Counted from the stretch's first letter, positions 28,495-37,591 are shown. The stretch is 64,000 nucleotides of DNA from an uncultured Atopobiaceae bacterium (GCA_934792625.1 CAKVON010000009.1:3978-67977); one strand, 5' to 3'. Numbers and translations: made by a program. Notes: generated by a model not told the origin, from the letters alone.

Positions 28495-29067
28495 ATAGCC
28501 AAGCCCCAGGGTCCTCGAATCAACGAGGAGATCAACGCCCGCACTTGCCGCCTCATCGGCGTCGACGGTTCGCAGCTTGGCCTGTTCGGTCTTCCCGATG
28601 CCCAGCGCATCGCTGACGAGCAGGGCCTCGACCTTGTCGAGATCGCTCCCAACGCGGAGCCTCCCGTCTGCAAGGTCATGGACTATCGCAAGTTCAAGTA
28701 CGAGCAGGACCGCAAGGCCAAGGCCGCTCGCAAGAACCAGGCCAAGGTCGAGGTCAAGGAAATGAAGTTCCGTCCCAAGATCGACGTGGGCGATTACGAG
28801 ACCAAGAAGGGTCACGTCATGCGCTTCCTGAAGAAGGGCGCGCGCGTCAAGATCACGATCATGTTCCGCGGTCGCGAGATGGCCCACCCCGAGCAGGGTC
28901 TCAACGTCCTCGAGAGGCTCGCGGAAGACCTGAAGCCCTTCGCCACGGTCGAGTCGCAGCCCAAGATGGAGGGCCGCAACATGCACATGCTCGTCGCCCC
29001 GATCAAGGGCGCCTTCGACGAGAAGGTCGCTGAGGACGACGCCAAGGATTCGGATAAGGAGAACTAG
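28495..29067 (+). CDS. infC: Translation initiation factor IF-3 (apparent ATA start)
   Basis: A 190-residue factor that binds the 30S subunit, blocks 50S joining and checks the initiator codon. The N-domain ([20 protein letters not shown]...[29 protein letters not shown]) and C-domain ([39 protein letters not shown]) are complete. An in-frame TAG at 28489-28491 rules out any earlier start, and the first in-frame ATG (28678) is deep inside the conserved N-domain. ATA at 28495 stands 9 bases after AGAGGAAGG. Rare start codons are a known device by which IF-3 limits its own synthesis (AUU in E. coli). Confidence 0.9.
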   Translation: MAKPQGPRINEEINARTCRLIGVDGSQLGLFGLPDAQRIADEQGLDLVEIAPNAEPPVCKVMDYRKFKYEQDRKAKAARKNQAKVEVKEMKFRPKIDVGDYETKKGHVMRFLKKGARVKITIMFRGREMAHPEQGLNVLERLAEDLKPFATVESQPKMEGRNMHMLVAPIKGAFDEKVAEDDAKDSDKEN

Positions 29068-29068
29068 C

Positions 29069-29266
29069 ATGCCCAAGATGAAGACGCACAAGGGAACCGC
29101 CAAGCGCTTCCGTCGCACCGGTACCGGCAAGCTCATGCGCGCCAAGGCCTTCAAGAGCCACATCCTCGCCAAGAAGTCCCAGAAGCGCATTCGTGGCTTC
29201 CGCAAGGAGGCCGAGATCAGCGCCGCTGACGCCAAGGTCGTCAACGCCCGTCTGGCCGGCAAGTAG
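29069..29266 (+). CDS. rpmI: 50S ribosomal protein L35
   Basis: A 65-residue, very basic ribosomal protein: [21 protein letters not shown] at the start and [20 protein letters not shown] in the middle are family signatures. The ATG overlaps the spacer 1 base after the infC stop, with AAGGAG inside the end of infC. Confidence 0.98.
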   Translation: MPKMKTHKGTAKRFRRTGTGKLMRAKAFKSHILAKKSQKRIRGFRKEAEISAADAKVVNARLAGK

Positions 29267-29314
29267 GCTCACGCCTCCCAACGATTTATTCACTCAGCAA
29301 GGAGTTGATCTGAT

Positions 29315-29680
29315 ATGGCACGTGTCAAGCGCGCAGTGAACGCCAAGAAGAAGCGTCGCACCCTCCAGGAGCGCACCAAGGGTTACTACGGCGTCCGTTC
29401 CCGCACCCTCCGCGGCATGAAGGAGCAGATGCAGCACTCGTTCCAGTACCAGTACCGCGATCGCCGCAACAAGAAGCGCGACATCCGCAGCCTCTGGATC
29501 CAGCGCATCAACGCCGCCGCCCGCATCAATGGCATGAACTACTCCAACTTCATGCACGGCCTGAAGCTCGCTGGCGTCGAGCTCGACCGCAAGGTCCTCG
29601 CCCAGGTCGCCTACGAGGATCCCGCGAGCTTCGCCGACCTCGCCGAGGTCGCCAAGAAGGCCATCGCCGACGCCGAGTAG
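29315..29680 (+). CDS. rplT: 50S ribosomal protein L20
   Basis: A 121-residue rRNA-binding protein needed for early 50S assembly and, in several bacteria, the repressor of its own operon. The N-terminal [20 protein letters not shown] and the globular [36 protein letters not shown] region are typical. It follows AAGGAG at good distance and ends the operon before a strong terminator. Confidence 0.98.
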   Translation: MARVKRAVNAKKKRRTLQERTKGYYGVRSRTLRGMKEQMQHSFQYQYRDRRNKKRDIRSLWIQRINAAARINGMNYSNFMHGLKLAGVELDRKVLAQVAYEDPASFADLAEVAKKAIADAE

Positions 29681-29722
29681 CGTCTGCGCCCTACAGGCCA
29701 CTTGCACCAAAAAAGCATCATC

Positions 29723-29763
29723 AGGGACCCGCCTTCCGACAATGGTGGCGGGTCCCTTCTTTT
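29723..29763 (+). terminator. Terminator after rplT
   Basis: AGGGACCCGCC pairs with GGCGGGTCCCT, followed by TCTTTT. A perfect TATAAT (29763-29768) overlaps its end but has no clear -35 box. Confidence 0.88.
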
Positions 29764-29804
29764 ATAATTGGGTATGAAACCGTTTTCACATCCGTTTTCC
29801 AGGG

Positions 29805-29896
29805 GTTAAGCACGCGCACGCGTCCGAATGTGTTAACAAGTGTGTCTCGCATGTGTCCCGTTAACGTGACAGAAAACAACCTTACGTACAGTTAAC
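29805..29896 (+). promoter_or_regulatory. Cluster of GTTAAC palindromes before the amino acid transporter
   Basis: GTTAAC occurs at 29832-29837, 29860-29865 and 29891-29896, with GTTAAG at 29805-29810. The spacings are 28 and 31 bases, close to three helical turns. This AT-rich palindrome is unexpected three times in 65 bases of such a GC-rich genome and may be a repressor or activator site for the operon starting at 29948. Confidence 0.45.
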
Positions 29897-29947
29897 TGGC
29901 ATGTAGCTCCATCAGGTGCGAATGCTGTCTAACACAGGAGGTAAGTC

Positions 29948-30736
29948 ATGTCCAACTCCATGTCTCGTCGTCAGTTCCTCGGTCTCATGGGCGGCTCCGC
30001 GGCCCTTCTCGGCCTCGGCCTCGTTGGTTGCGGCGGCTCTGGCGACGATGCCTCTGGTTCCAAGAAGTACGTCATCGCCACCGACACCGTCTTTGCCCCG
30101 TTCGAGTTCACCGACGAGAAGAACGAGTTCGTCGGCATCGACGTCGACCTGCTCGCCGCCTGCCTAAAGGTCGCTGACCTCGACTACGACCTGCAGTCCT
30201 TGGGCTTCGACGCCGCCGTCGCCGCCCTGGAGTCCGGCCAGGCCGACGGCGTCATCGCCGGCATGTCCATCACCGACGAGCGCAAGAAGAAGTACGACTT
30301 CTCCGAGCCGTACTACAACTCCGCCGTGTGTTGCGCCGCCGCCGAGGGTGGCTCGGTCTCCAAGCTCGAGGACCTCAAGGGCAAGACGGTCGCCGCCAAG
30401 ACCGGTACCCAGTCCGCCGAGTGGGCCGAGTCCATCAAGGACACCTACGGCTTCACGATCTCCTACGCCAAGACCTCCGACGTCATGTACCAGGGCGTCA
30501 AGTCCAAGCAGTTCGCCGCCTGCTTCGAGGACGAGCCCGTCATGGCCTACGGCATCCAGCAGGGCAATGGCATGCAGATGATCGGCAAGGAGGACGACAA
30601 GTTCGCCACGCCGTATGGCTTCGCCGTCCGCAAGGGCAAGAACACCGAGCTTCTCGAGGGCTTCAACAAGGGCCTCAAGGAGATCCAGGGCAACGGCGAG
30701 TACGACAAGATCATCGAGAAGTACACCAAGGCCTAA
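29948..30736 (+). CDS. Polar amino acid ABC transporter, substrate-binding lipoprotein
   Basis: A 262-residue extracellular lipoprotein that captures the amino acid for the permease and ATPase downstream. Its N-terminus combines a Tat-like SRRQFLG motif with a lipobox ending LVGC (lipid-bearing Cys about 28). The mature part is a type II binding fold: VIATDTVFAPFEFTDEKNEFVGIDVDLLAA, GMSITDERKKKYDFSEPYY, LKGKTVAAKTGTQSAEW and YGFAVRKGKN. The ligand class (Glu/Gln/Arg/Cys type) cannot be narrowed. ATG follows AGGAGG. A hairpin at 30780-30812 separates it from the permease gene. Confidence 0.93.
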   Translation: MSNSMSRRQFLGLMGGSAALLGLGLVGCGGSGDDASGSKKYVIATDTVFAPFEFTDEKNEFVGIDVDLLAACLKVADLDYDLQSLGFDAAVAALESGQADGVIAGMSITDERKKKYDFSEPYYNSAVCCAAAEGGSVSKLEDLKGKTVAAKTGTQSAEWAESIKDTYGFTISYAKTSDVMYQGVKSKQFAACFEDEPVMAYGIQQGNGMQMIGKEDDKFATPYGFAVRKGKNTELLEGFNKGLKEIQGNGEYDKIIEKYTKA

Positions 30737-30780
30737 GTTCTTCTCGGTTGCCCGCAAGAGGGCTTTGTAACAATGAGGGG

Positions 30781-30812
30781 CCGTGCGTCCGTGACGACGT
30801 GCGGCCCCACGG
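30781..30812 (+). other. Intercistronic hairpin between binding protein and permease genes
   Basis: GGGGCCG and CGGCCCC enclose an inner CGT/ACG stem, with no T run. Such hairpins often stabilise the upstream mRNA and lower downstream expression, which fits the excess need for binding protein. That role is inferred. Confidence 0.55.
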
Positions 30813-30828
30813 GCTGTAAGGATGGTCC

Positions 30829-31506
30829 ATGGAATCAATGAATCTTATCGGCACGTTCGAGGCGGCGTCCCCGCTGCTTCTGGCGGGTCTCAAGACCACC
30901 GTCATGGTCACGGTGATCTCGCTCGTCATCGCGATGCTACTGGGTATCGTCGTCTGCCTGATGAACATCTCCAAGAGCAAGGTGCTGCGTGGCATCGCCA
31001 AGTTCTACATATGGATCATCCGAGGCACGCCGATGCTGGTCCAGGCGTTCTACGTCTACTTCGCCGTGCCCCAGCTCATGCAGGCGCTCACCGGGTCCGA
31101 CTTCCGCATCGACATCGTCACGGCGTCGGTCCTTACGCTGACCCTCAACGCGGGCGCCTACATCTCCGAGATCTTCCGTGGCTCCATCCAGTCGGTCGAC
31201 AAGGGCCAGATGGAGGCCTCCCGCAGCCTCGGCGTGAGCTACGCCACCTCGATGCGCAAGGTCATCATCCCGCAGGCCGTCCGCATCTGCCTGCCGTCCC
31301 TGGTCAACCAGTGCATCATCACCCTGAAGGACTCCACGATCATGTATGCGCTCGGCCTGCCCGAGACCATGAACCAGGCCGCGGTCTACGTCGGTCGCAC
31401 CATGGACTCCTTCGCGACCTACACCTGGGTCGCCATCATCTTCCTGGTGGTCACCAGCGTGCTGATGCTTGCCTCGTCGGCCCTCGAGAAAAGGATGCGC
31501 AAGTAA
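30829..31506 (+). CDS. Polar amino acid ABC transporter, permease
   Basis: A 225-residue inner-membrane protein with about five spans. The HisM/GlnP-type family features are [23 protein letters not shown] near the N-terminus, [49 protein letters not shown] (the EAA loop that touches the ATPase) and [19 protein letters not shown] at 30829 follows AAGGATGG. The stop overlaps the ATPase start as TAATG. Confidence 0.95.
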   Translation: MESMNLIGTFEAASPLLLAGLKTTVMVTVISLVIAMLLGIVVCLMNISKSKVLRGIAKFYIWIIRGTPMLVQAFYVYFAVPQLMQALTGSDFRIDIVTASVLTLTLNAGAYISEIFRGSIQSVDKGQMEASRSLGVSYATSMRKVIIPQAVRICLPSLVNQCIITLKDSTIMYALGLPETMNQAAVYVGRTMDSFATYTWVAIIFLVVTSVLMLASSALEKRMRK

Positions 31507-32240
31507 TGACTGAGTCCAAGATCAAGGTCACCGGCCTCAAGAAGAGCTTCGGCGAGAACCACGTCCTCAAGGGCATCGACATCGAGATCAACGCCGGTGA
31601 GGTCGTCTGCGTCATCGGCCCGTCCGGAAGCGGCAAGTCCACCTTCCTGCGTTGCCTCAACCGCCTCGAGGATGCGACCGAGGGTCAGATCCTCGTCGAC
31701 GGCGAGTCGATCACCGACCCCAAGGCCAACGTCGACCGCATCCGTCGCCACATGGGCATGGTGTTCCAGCAGTTCAACCTGTTTCCGCACATGTCGGTGC
31801 TCGACAACCTGACCTTCGCGCCCGTCCAGCTCAAGCTCAAGACGCGCGAGGAGGCCGAGGCCAAGGCCAGGCAGCTGCTCGAGCGCGTCGGACTTGCCGA
31901 GAAGGTCGACGCCATGCCGCGCTCGCTTTCCGGCGGTCAGCAGCAGCGCGTCGCCATCGCCCGCGCCCTGGCCATGGAGCCCGACATCATGCTGTTTGAC
32001 GAGCCGACCTCCGCGCTTGACCCCGAGATGGTCTGCGAGGTCCTCGACGTCATGCGAGAGCTGGCGCGCGAGGGCATGACCATGGTCGTCGTCACGCACG
32101 AGATGGGCTTTGCCCACGACGTGGCCGACCGCGTCGTCTTCGTCGACGGTGGCGTCATCCAGGAGCAGGGCACGCCCGAGGAGGTTCTCGATAATCCGCA
32201 GAACCCGCGCACCCGCAGCTTCCTGTCCAAGGTGCTCTAG
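31506..32240 (+). CDS. Polar amino acid ABC transporter, ATP-binding protein
   Basis: A 244-residue cytoplasmic ATPase of the GlnQ/HisP type. Walker [10 protein letters not shown] (about 38-46), Q-loop [18 protein letters not shown], signature [15 protein letters not shown], Walker [16 protein letters not shown] and the switch histidine in [10 protein letters not shown] are all intact. ATG at 31506 overlaps the permease stop, coupling their synthesis. It completes the three-gene amino acid importer begun at 29948. Confidence 0.97.
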   Translation: MTESKIKVTGLKKSFGENHVLKGIDIEINAGEVVCVIGPSGSGKSTFLRCLNRLEDATEGQILVDGESITDPKANVDRIRRHMGMVFQQFNLFPHMSVLDNLTFAPVQLKLKTREEAEAKARQLLERVGLAEKVDAMPRSLSGGQQQRVAIARALAMEPDIMLFDEPTSALDPEMVCEVLDVMRELAREGMTMVVVTHEMGFAHDVADRVVFVDGGVIQEQGTPEEVLDNPQNPRTRSFLSKVL

Positions 32241-32273
32241 GTTATCCGTCACACTGACAATTCGTCTCTCTTT

Positions 32274-32307
32274 GGCCCCGTCTGCCATACGGCAGGTGGG
32301 GCCTTTC
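32274..32307 (+). terminator. Terminator hairpin between the ABC operon and the LysE-type gene
   Basis: Arms 32274-32286 and 32291-32303 pair over 13 bp (two G-U), followed by TTTCT. The next gene's AGGAG lies only 8 bases further, so if that gene has no promoter inside the hairpin its mRNA must read through. Confidence 0.8.
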
Positions 32308-32324
32308 TCCAGATAGGAGCCTCA

Positions 32325-32966
32325 ATGCTTGGCATAGTCAACTACGGTGCCTTCGTCGCCTCGACCGTTGCCCTGTGCCTCACCCCGGGCATCGACACCG
32401 TCTACATCCTCACGCGCAGCCTTGCCGGCGGCAGGCGCGATGGCGTGGCCAGCGCCCTGGGCATCAACACGGGGCTTCTCGTCCACACGGTCCTTGTGGC
32501 AACGGGACTGTCCCTGTTGCTGTCGGCCTGCGAACCTGCCTTCTTCGCGGTCAAGCTGTGCGGTGCGGCATATCTCGTCGTCATGGGCATCAAGAGCATC
32601 GTGGCGGCCGCTCGTGGCGAGGCGGGCGCCCTGACGGTGGGCGAGGGTGACCAGGCGTCAGACCCGCGCAAGACATACTTGCAGGGCGTTGCCACCAACG
32701 TGCTCAACCCCAAGATCGTCCTGTTCTTCCTGGCGCTGCTGCCGCAGTTCGTGAGTCCCGCCAACGCCTTCGGGCCCGTGCCGTTCCTGGTGCTGGGTCT
32801 GACCTACGTGGTCTTCTCGACGGCGTGGACGCTCGTCTTGGTCATGGCGTCCGCTCCGCTCTCGGGATGGCTGTCGTCCAACGAGTCGGCCGGGCGAGTG
32901 ACGGTCGTGGTGTCGGGCCTCGTCTACATGGCGCTTGGCGCGATGGTGTTCGCGACCAAGTCGTAG
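32325..32966 (+). CDS. LysE/RhtB family amino acid exporter
   Basis: A 213-residue inner-membrane exporter with about six hydrophobic segments. The N-terminal TPGIDTVYILTRSLAGGRRDGVASALGINTGLLVH segment is the family signature (TPGP-like with GxxxG-A-LG). The C-terminal part has NVLNPKIVLFFLALLPQFVSP. Relatives export lysine, threonine, homoserine or leucine; the substrate is not known here. The position after an amino acid importer may be chance. ATG at 32325 follows AGGAG. Confidence 0.93.
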   Translation: MLGIVNYGAFVASTVALCLTPGIDTVYILTRSLAGGRRDGVASALGINTGLLVHTVLVATGLSLLLSACEPAFFAVKLCGAAYLVVMGIKSIVAAARGEAGALTVGEGDQASDPRKTYLQGVATNVLNPKIVLFFLALLPQFVSPANAFGPVPFLVLGLTYVVFSTAWTLVLVMASAPLSGWLSSNESAGRVTVVVSGLVYMALGAMVFATKS

Positions 32967-33003
32967 CTTGCGGCTGGGCGTGGCGCACTGGCAGGACTGA
33001 CGG

Positions 33004-34185
33004 CTAGTGTTCGCCGTGCTCCCTCGCACGCTCCTTCTCGATCTCGAAGGCGGGGTCGTCGGGGGTGACCAGCGTGTCGTCGCCCGTCTTGGGGTCGTAG
33101 TGGTGGCGCAGCACCGGCTCGAAGAGCTTGAGGTGCGCCGCGAAGGCCCCGGAGGCCGCGACCAGCCCGCAGAAGATGAGGGCGCGGGGCCAGACCTCGA
33201 CCTTGGTCATCACGAACGAGCCCATGCACAGCATCGCGGTCCACATGTAGATGAGAAGTACGGCCTGGCGCTGGTCGTAGCCCTCCTGGATGAGCCTGTG
33301 GTGGATGTGGCCCTTGTCGGCCTGCCCCACGCTCACGTGCGCTCGCTTGCGTCGGATGATGGCGGAGGCGGTGTCGATGATGGGGATGCCCGCCACGAGC
33401 AAGGGGATGATGATCGTGGTGAGGCCCGCGATGCGCGTGACGTTGAGAAGCGAGATCGCTCCCAGGGCAAAGCCCAGCGTCAGCGAGCCGGAGTCGCCCA
33501 GGAACACCGACGCGGGGTGGAAGTTGTAGCGCAGGAAGCCCAGCGTGGAGCCGGCGAGCGCGATCGAGAGCGCCGCCGCGTCCAGACGACCGGCCGCGCA
33601 GGCCAACACGAACATCGTCATGCTCGCGATGCAGGTGATGCCCGAGGCCAGGCCGTCGAGGCCGTCGATCAGGTTGATGATGTTCGCATAGCTCACCAGG
33701 TAGATGACGGTGACAGGGTAGGCAAGCCAGCCCAGGATGAACTCGCCGCCCTCGAAGGGGTTGACGATGTTGCCGACCACGAGGCCGCCCGCCGCCGCGA
33801 CCGAGGCCGCCAGAATCTGACCCAGCAGCTTGGGGATCGGCTTGAGCTGGACCACGTCGTCGATGGCGCCTGTGGCGAAGATGACGACGAAGCTCAGGGC
33901 GAGCATGCGGTAGTCGACCTGCATGAGAGGGGAGGGGATGAGCACGATGGGCCAGCCCAGAAACGTGGTGCCCACGTACTGTGCGGCCACCGCCGCGACC
34001 AGCCCCAGAAAGACGGCGATTCCGCCCATGCGCGGGGTGGCCGTCTTGTTGACGCGGCGCTTGCTGGGGTAGTCGACCGCGCCGAGAGCCCAGGCGATGC
34101 GACGTGCCAAGGGCGTGGCGAGAAGGACGACGAGCAGCGACACGCAGAACAGGCTGAGGTATGGGACCCACCTGGCAACCGGCAT
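33004..34185 (-). CDS. Undecaprenyl-phosphate N-acetylglucosaminyl 1-phosphate transferase (WecA/TagO family)
   Basis: A 393-residue integral membrane enzyme with about ten to eleven spans. It puts a sugar-1-phosphate on undecaprenyl phosphate to start wall teichoic acid or other surface glycan synthesis. Seen are PSKRRVNKTATPRMGGIAVFLG, the aspartate pair in GAIDDVVQLKPIPKLLGQ, NIINLIDGLDGLASG, VFLGDSGSLTLGF and the cytoplasmic histidine loop KGHIHHRLIQEGYDQRQ. It resembles TagO/WecA more than MraY. A hydrophilic tail of about 45 residues is extra. ATG at 34185 follows GGGAGAGAAG. It is convergent with the exporter gene. Confidence 0.93.
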   Translation of the reverse strand: MPVARWVPYLSLFCVSLLVVLLATPLARRIAWALGAVDYPSKRRVNKTATPRMGGIAVFLGLVAAVAAQYVGTTFLGWPIVLIPSPLMQVDYRMLALSFVVIFATGAIDDVVQLKPIPKLLGQILAASVAAAGGLVVGNIVNPFEGGEFILGWLAYPVTVIYLVSYANIINLIDGLDGLASGITCIASMTMFVLACAAGRLDAAALSIALAGSTLGFLRYNFHPASVFLGDSGSLTLGFALGAISLLNVTRIAGLTTIIIPLLVAGIPIIDTASAIIRRKRAHVSVGQADKGHIHHRLIQEGYDQRQAVLLIYMWTAMLCMGSFVMTKVEVWPRALIFCGLVAASGAFAAHLKLFEPVLRHHYDPKTGDDTLVTPDDPAFEIEKERAREHGEH

Positions 34186-34401
34186 GCTCTTCTCTCCCTT
34201 CTGGCGCTCGTGGCCTTCGTCGGCGCATATATCTTCAAATAATAGCCCAACACGGGTGCCATCCCCGTTTCACACGGTATGCGCACGGCGTAGGGTGCCT
34301 GTTTTGCCGTTTGCCGGCCGCATGTGCGCGGTGGACGTGCCCATGGGTATGTTCGTTTGAGTTGCCCCCACAGGAGGGGCGTTCATGCGAGGGGAGGAAG
34401 C

Positions 34402-35856
34402 ATGAGCGACGTTATCGTGATCGGGGCGGGTGTCGCCGGTTGCGCCGTGGCACGCGAGCTGGCGCGCTACGACCTCGACGTACTCGTGCTCGAGGCCGGC
34501 TACGACGTCGCCTGCGGCGCGTCGCGCACCAACAGCGGCATCGTGCACGGCGGGTACGACCCGATTCCCGGCACGCTCAAGGCCCGCTACAACGTGGCGG
34601 GTGCGCGGATGATGCCGAGCCTGGCGGCCGAGATAGGTTTCCGCTACCAGAACAACGGCTCGATGGTCGTCGCCTTTGACGATGCGCAGATGGACTCCGT
34701 CCGCGAGCTGGAGCGTCGCGCCCGGGCCAATGGCGTCCGCGGCGTGCGCGTGGTCACCGGCGAGCAGGCCCTGGAGTTGGAGCCCAATCTCAATCCCGGG
34801 GTGGTTGGTGCCCTGGTGTGCGACGAGTCGGGCATCTGCGACCCGTTTGGCCTGACCGTCGCCCTGGCGGAGAATGCCGCTGCGAACGGTGTCGAGTTCC
34901 GCTTTGGCACGCGCGTCGCGCACGTGTCGCGCGCCTCGCGCGAGGGTGGATGGGTTGTCTCGCTTGCCGGTGGCGGAAGCATTGGGGCCCGCGCGGTCGT
35001 CAACGCCGCCGGGGCGCATGCGATCGAGATACACAACCAGGTGTCGGCCCACAGGCTCGAGTCTCGCCCGCGCCTGGGCGAGTACGAGCTGATGAGCCGC
35101 GACATGGGCCCGACCTTCTCGCACACCATGTTCCAGGCGCCTGGCCCCAAGGGCAAGGGCGTGCTGGTCAGCCCCACGGTCGAGGGCAACCTGATCGTCG
35201 GGCCCGACGCCGTGGACGTCGCCGACCCAGACGACACCGCGACCACGCCCGAGGGCCTGGCCTGGGTCGTCGAGCAGGCACGCCGCACCTGGCCGGGCTA
35301 TGCGGGGCGAGAGGTTATCACCAACTTTGCCGGCGTGCGTCCCTCCGGCGCCGCGGGCGACTTCGTCATCGGCGAGCCGGACGACGCCTCGGGCTTCTTC
35401 GACGTCGCGGCCTTCGACTCGCCCGGCCTCACGTCGGCACCGGCGGTCGGCGTCGACGTGGCACGTGACGTCGCGGCCGAGCTTGGCGCCGGTCCCAACC
35501 GCTCCTTCGAGCCGCATCGCGACCAGCCACCGCGCTTCATCGAGATGGACGAGGCCGAGCGCGCCGCGGCCGTTGCCGCCGACCCGCTGTTCGGCCACAT
35601 CGTGTGCCGCTGCGAGCAGGTGAGCGAGGCGGAGATCCTGGCCGCGATCCACGCGCCGATTCCCGCCACGAGCGTCACGGGAGTCAAGCGGCGCTGCCGC
35701 GCGGGCACGGGCAGGTGCCAGGGCGGCTTCTGCGCGCCTTTGGTCGCCGAGATCATCAGCCGCGAGACGGGCGTGCCCATCGAGGACGTCCTTCTCGCCG
35801 GGCCGGGCTCCGAGCTCGCGCCCTACCAGCGGGGGGAGGCCCACGATGTCGACTGA
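34402..35856 (+). CDS. FAD-dependent glycerol-3-phosphate dehydrogenase-like oxidoreductase with BFD [2Fe-2S] domain
   Basis: A 484-residue flavoprotein. The N-terminal DAO domain has VIVIGAGVAGCAVARELARY (FAD binding), GASRTNSGIVHGGYD and ELEPNLNP. From about 410 a BFD-like Fe-S domain follows with CRCEQ and CRAGTGRCQGGFC, giving four cysteines. The same three-gene set (this, an NAD(P)/FAD oxidoreductase, DUF1667) is known in Firmicutes and other anaerobes as an anaerobic glycerol-3-phosphate dehydrogenase-like complex. No glycerol kinase or GlpF gene is nearby, so the substrate is an inference. ATG at 34402 follows GGGGAGGAAG. It overlaps the next gene by 11 bases. Confidence 0.9.
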   Translation: MSDVIVIGAGVAGCAVARELARYDLDVLVLEAGYDVACGASRTNSGIVHGGYDPIPGTLKARYNVAGARMMPSLAAEIGFRYQNNGSMVVAFDDAQMDSVRELERRARANGVRGVRVVTGEQALELEPNLNPGVVGALVCDESGICDPFGLTVALAENAAANGVEFRFGTRVAHVSRASREGGWVVSLAGGGSIGARAVVNAAGAHAIEIHNQVSAHRLESRPRLGEYELMSRDMGPTFSHTMFQAPGPKGKGVLVSPTVEGNLIVGPDAVDVADPDDTATTPEGLAWVVEQARRTWPGYAGREVITNFAGVRPSGAAGDFVIGEPDDASGFFDVAAFDSPGLTSAPAVGVDVARDVAAELGAGPNRSFEPHRDQPPRFIEMDEAERAAAVAADPLFGHIVCRCEQVSEAEILAAIHAPIPATSVTGVKRRCRAGTGRCQGGFCAPLVAEIISRETGVPIEDVLLAGPGSELAPYQRGEAHDVD

Positions 35857-37192
35857 CGCAAGCAGGTTCGCCACCATCAGTTGCGACGTGCTCGTGGTCG
35901 GGGGCGGTGCCGCGGGACTTTCCGCCGCCGCTGCCGCCGCGGATCGCGGTGCGAGCGTCGTGGTCGTCGAGCGTGACCACGAGCTCGGGGGCATACTCAA
36001 CCAGTGCATCCACAACGGCTTCGGCCTGCATCGCTTTGGCGAGGAGCTCACGGGCCCCGAGTTCGCGGCGCGCGACGTCGCCCGCGTCGAGGCGGCCCCG
36101 CAGGTTGAGGTACTTCTCGACACGACGGTCCTGTCCATCGGCGAGGGGCGGCAGGGCCGCCATGACGCGTGCGTGGTCGGCGCCGCCTGCGGTCTTGCCC
36201 ATGTGGACTGCGGCGCCGTCGTGCTCGCGTGCGGCTGTCGCGAGCGCACGCGCGGGCAGATCAACATCGCGGGCGGGCGTCCCGCGGGCGTGCTCACCGC
36301 GGGTACCGCGCAGAGGCTGTGCAACTGCGACGGCGCGATGGCCGGCCGCGAGGTCGTCATCCTCGGGTCGGGCGACATCGGCCTGATCATGGCGCGCCGA
36401 ATGACGTGGGAGGGCGCGCACGTCATCTGCGTGTGCGAGCTCGCCGCCGAGCCGGGCGGCCTGCGTCGCAACATCGTCCAGTGCCTCGAGGACAACGGCA
36501 TCCCGCTGCACCTGTCCACGACCGTCACGCAGGTCTTCGGCGGCACGCGCCTCACCGCGGTCGAGCTTGCCGACGTCGACCCCGCCACGATGCGCCCGAT
36601 CCCGGGCACCGAGCGTCGCGTCGAGTGCGACACGCTGCTGCTGTCGGTGGGCCTGATTCCGGAGAACTCCGTCGCAAAGACGGCGGGCGTCCGGATCGAC
36701 CGCGCCACGAGCGGGCCCGCCGTCGACCAGTCACTGGCCACGAGCGTGCCCGGCATCTTCGTCGCCGGCAACGAGCTGCACGTCCACGACTTGGCCGATT
36801 ACGTCTCCGAGGAGGGTGAGCAGGCGGGCGCCAACGCCGCCGACCATGCCTTGCGCCTTGCCGCCGGCGTTGCCCCCTCTGCCGAGAAGCGCGTCGAGTT
36901 CGAGGTCTGCCGCGGCGACGGCGTGGGTTCCGTCACGCCGCAGCGCGTGGACCCGACCTGCGGCGAGGCGGTCGTCCGCCTGCGCACGCGTGAGCGTGTC
37001 GCCGACGCGCAGATAACCATCCGGTGCGGGGACACGCCGATCAGGCGGGTCCGTCGTCGCGTCGTGGTCCCGTCCGAGATGCAGACCATCCGCCTCACGT
37101 CCGACGACCTGGCGAAGGTCGACGGCCCTGTCACCGTGTCGTGCGGGCCCGCGCCCGCCAAGGCCGCCCCGAAGGGAGGTGCGTCCGAGTGA
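35846..37192 (+). CDS. NAD(P)/FAD-dependent oxidoreductase, partner of the glycerol-phosphate oxidoreductase
   Basis: A 448-residue cytoplasmic flavoprotein. It has an N-terminal FAD motif VLVVGGGAAGLSAAAAAADRG, GGILNQCIHNGFGLHRFGEELTGPEF, a central CGCRERTRGQINIAGGRPAG, a second dinucleotide-binding motif VILGSGDIGLIMARRM and VPGIFVAGNELHVHDLADYVSEEGEQAG. The cysteine-containing GGILNQCIHNGFG segment is characteristic of this GlpA-partner branch. The final 90 residues include several cysteines. It probably shuttles electrons between the dehydrogenase and NAD(P). It overlaps both neighbours (11 and 4 bases), so the three are one translational unit. Confidence 0.9.
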   Translation: MSTDASRFATISCDVLVVGGGAAGLSAAAAAADRGASVVVVERDHELGGILNQCIHNGFGLHRFGEELTGPEFAARDVARVEAAPQVEVLLDTTVLSIGEGRQGRHDACVVGAACGLAHVDCGAVVLACGCRERTRGQINIAGGRPAGVLTAGTAQRLCNCDGAMAGREVVILGSGDIGLIMARRMTWEGAHVICVCELAAEPGGLRRNIVQCLEDNGIPLHLSTTVTQVFGGTRLTAVELADVDPATMRPIPGTERRVECDTLLLSVGLIPENSVAKTAGVRIDRATSGPAVDQSLATSVPGIFVAGNELHVHDLADYVSEEGEQAGANAADHALRLAAGVAPSAEKRVEFEVCRGDGVGSVTPQRVDPTCGEAVVRLRTRERVADAQITIRCGDTPIRRVRRRVVVPSEMQTIRLTSDDLAKVDGPVTVSCGPAPAKAAPKGGASE

Positions 37193-37554
37193 GTGACGCC
37201 CAGGTACTTTCCCTCACCTGCGTGCAGTGTCCCATGGGGTGCCCGCTCGAGGTCACCATCGCCGACGGCGAGGTGGTCTCGGTCACGGGCAACACCTGCC
37301 CTCGCGGCCGCGTCTACGGCGAGCACGAGGCTACGCACCCGGAGCGCGTGGTCACCTCGCTTGTGGACGTCGCGGGCGACTACCACCCCGTGAGCGTCAA
37401 GACGGCGGCGCCCGTCCCCCGCGAGCTTGTGGCCGACGTGCTCGCGGTCATCCGCGCCACCGTCGTGCGGCCGCCCGTGGCTGCGGGCGACGTCGTCGTC
37501 GCCGACGTCTGCGGCACCGGGGTCGACGTGGTCGCGACCAAGTCGCACGACTAG
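37189..37554 (+). CDS. DUF1667 domain protein
   Basis: A 121-residue small protein with an N-terminal CVQCPMGCPLEV motif and a later NTCPRGRVYGEHE cysteine, suggesting bound metal or an Fe-S cluster. DUF1667 proteins are nearly always the third gene after the two oxidoreductases above and are taken to be a subunit of the complex; no biochemical role is assigned that I know. The start is GTG at 37189, overlapping the previous stop as GTGA and preceded by GGGAGG. A terminator follows at 37592. Confidence 0.9.
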   Translation: MSDAQVLSLTCVQCPMGCPLEVTIADGEVVSVTGNTCPRGRVYGEHEATHPERVVTSLVDVAGDYHPVSVKTAAPVPRELVADVLAVIRATVVRPPVAAGDVVVADVCGTGVDVVATKSHD

Positions 37555-37591
37555 CGCACGAAGCTTGAAGTTTTAAATAAAGCGCAGTTCA

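Noticed and set aside
34324..34401. Longer N-terminus of the glycerol-phosphate oxidoreductase-like gene
   Set aside because: FAD-binding strand begins at ATG 34402, which has GGGGAGG at proper distance; the extra residues are arginine-rich and unrelated to the family.
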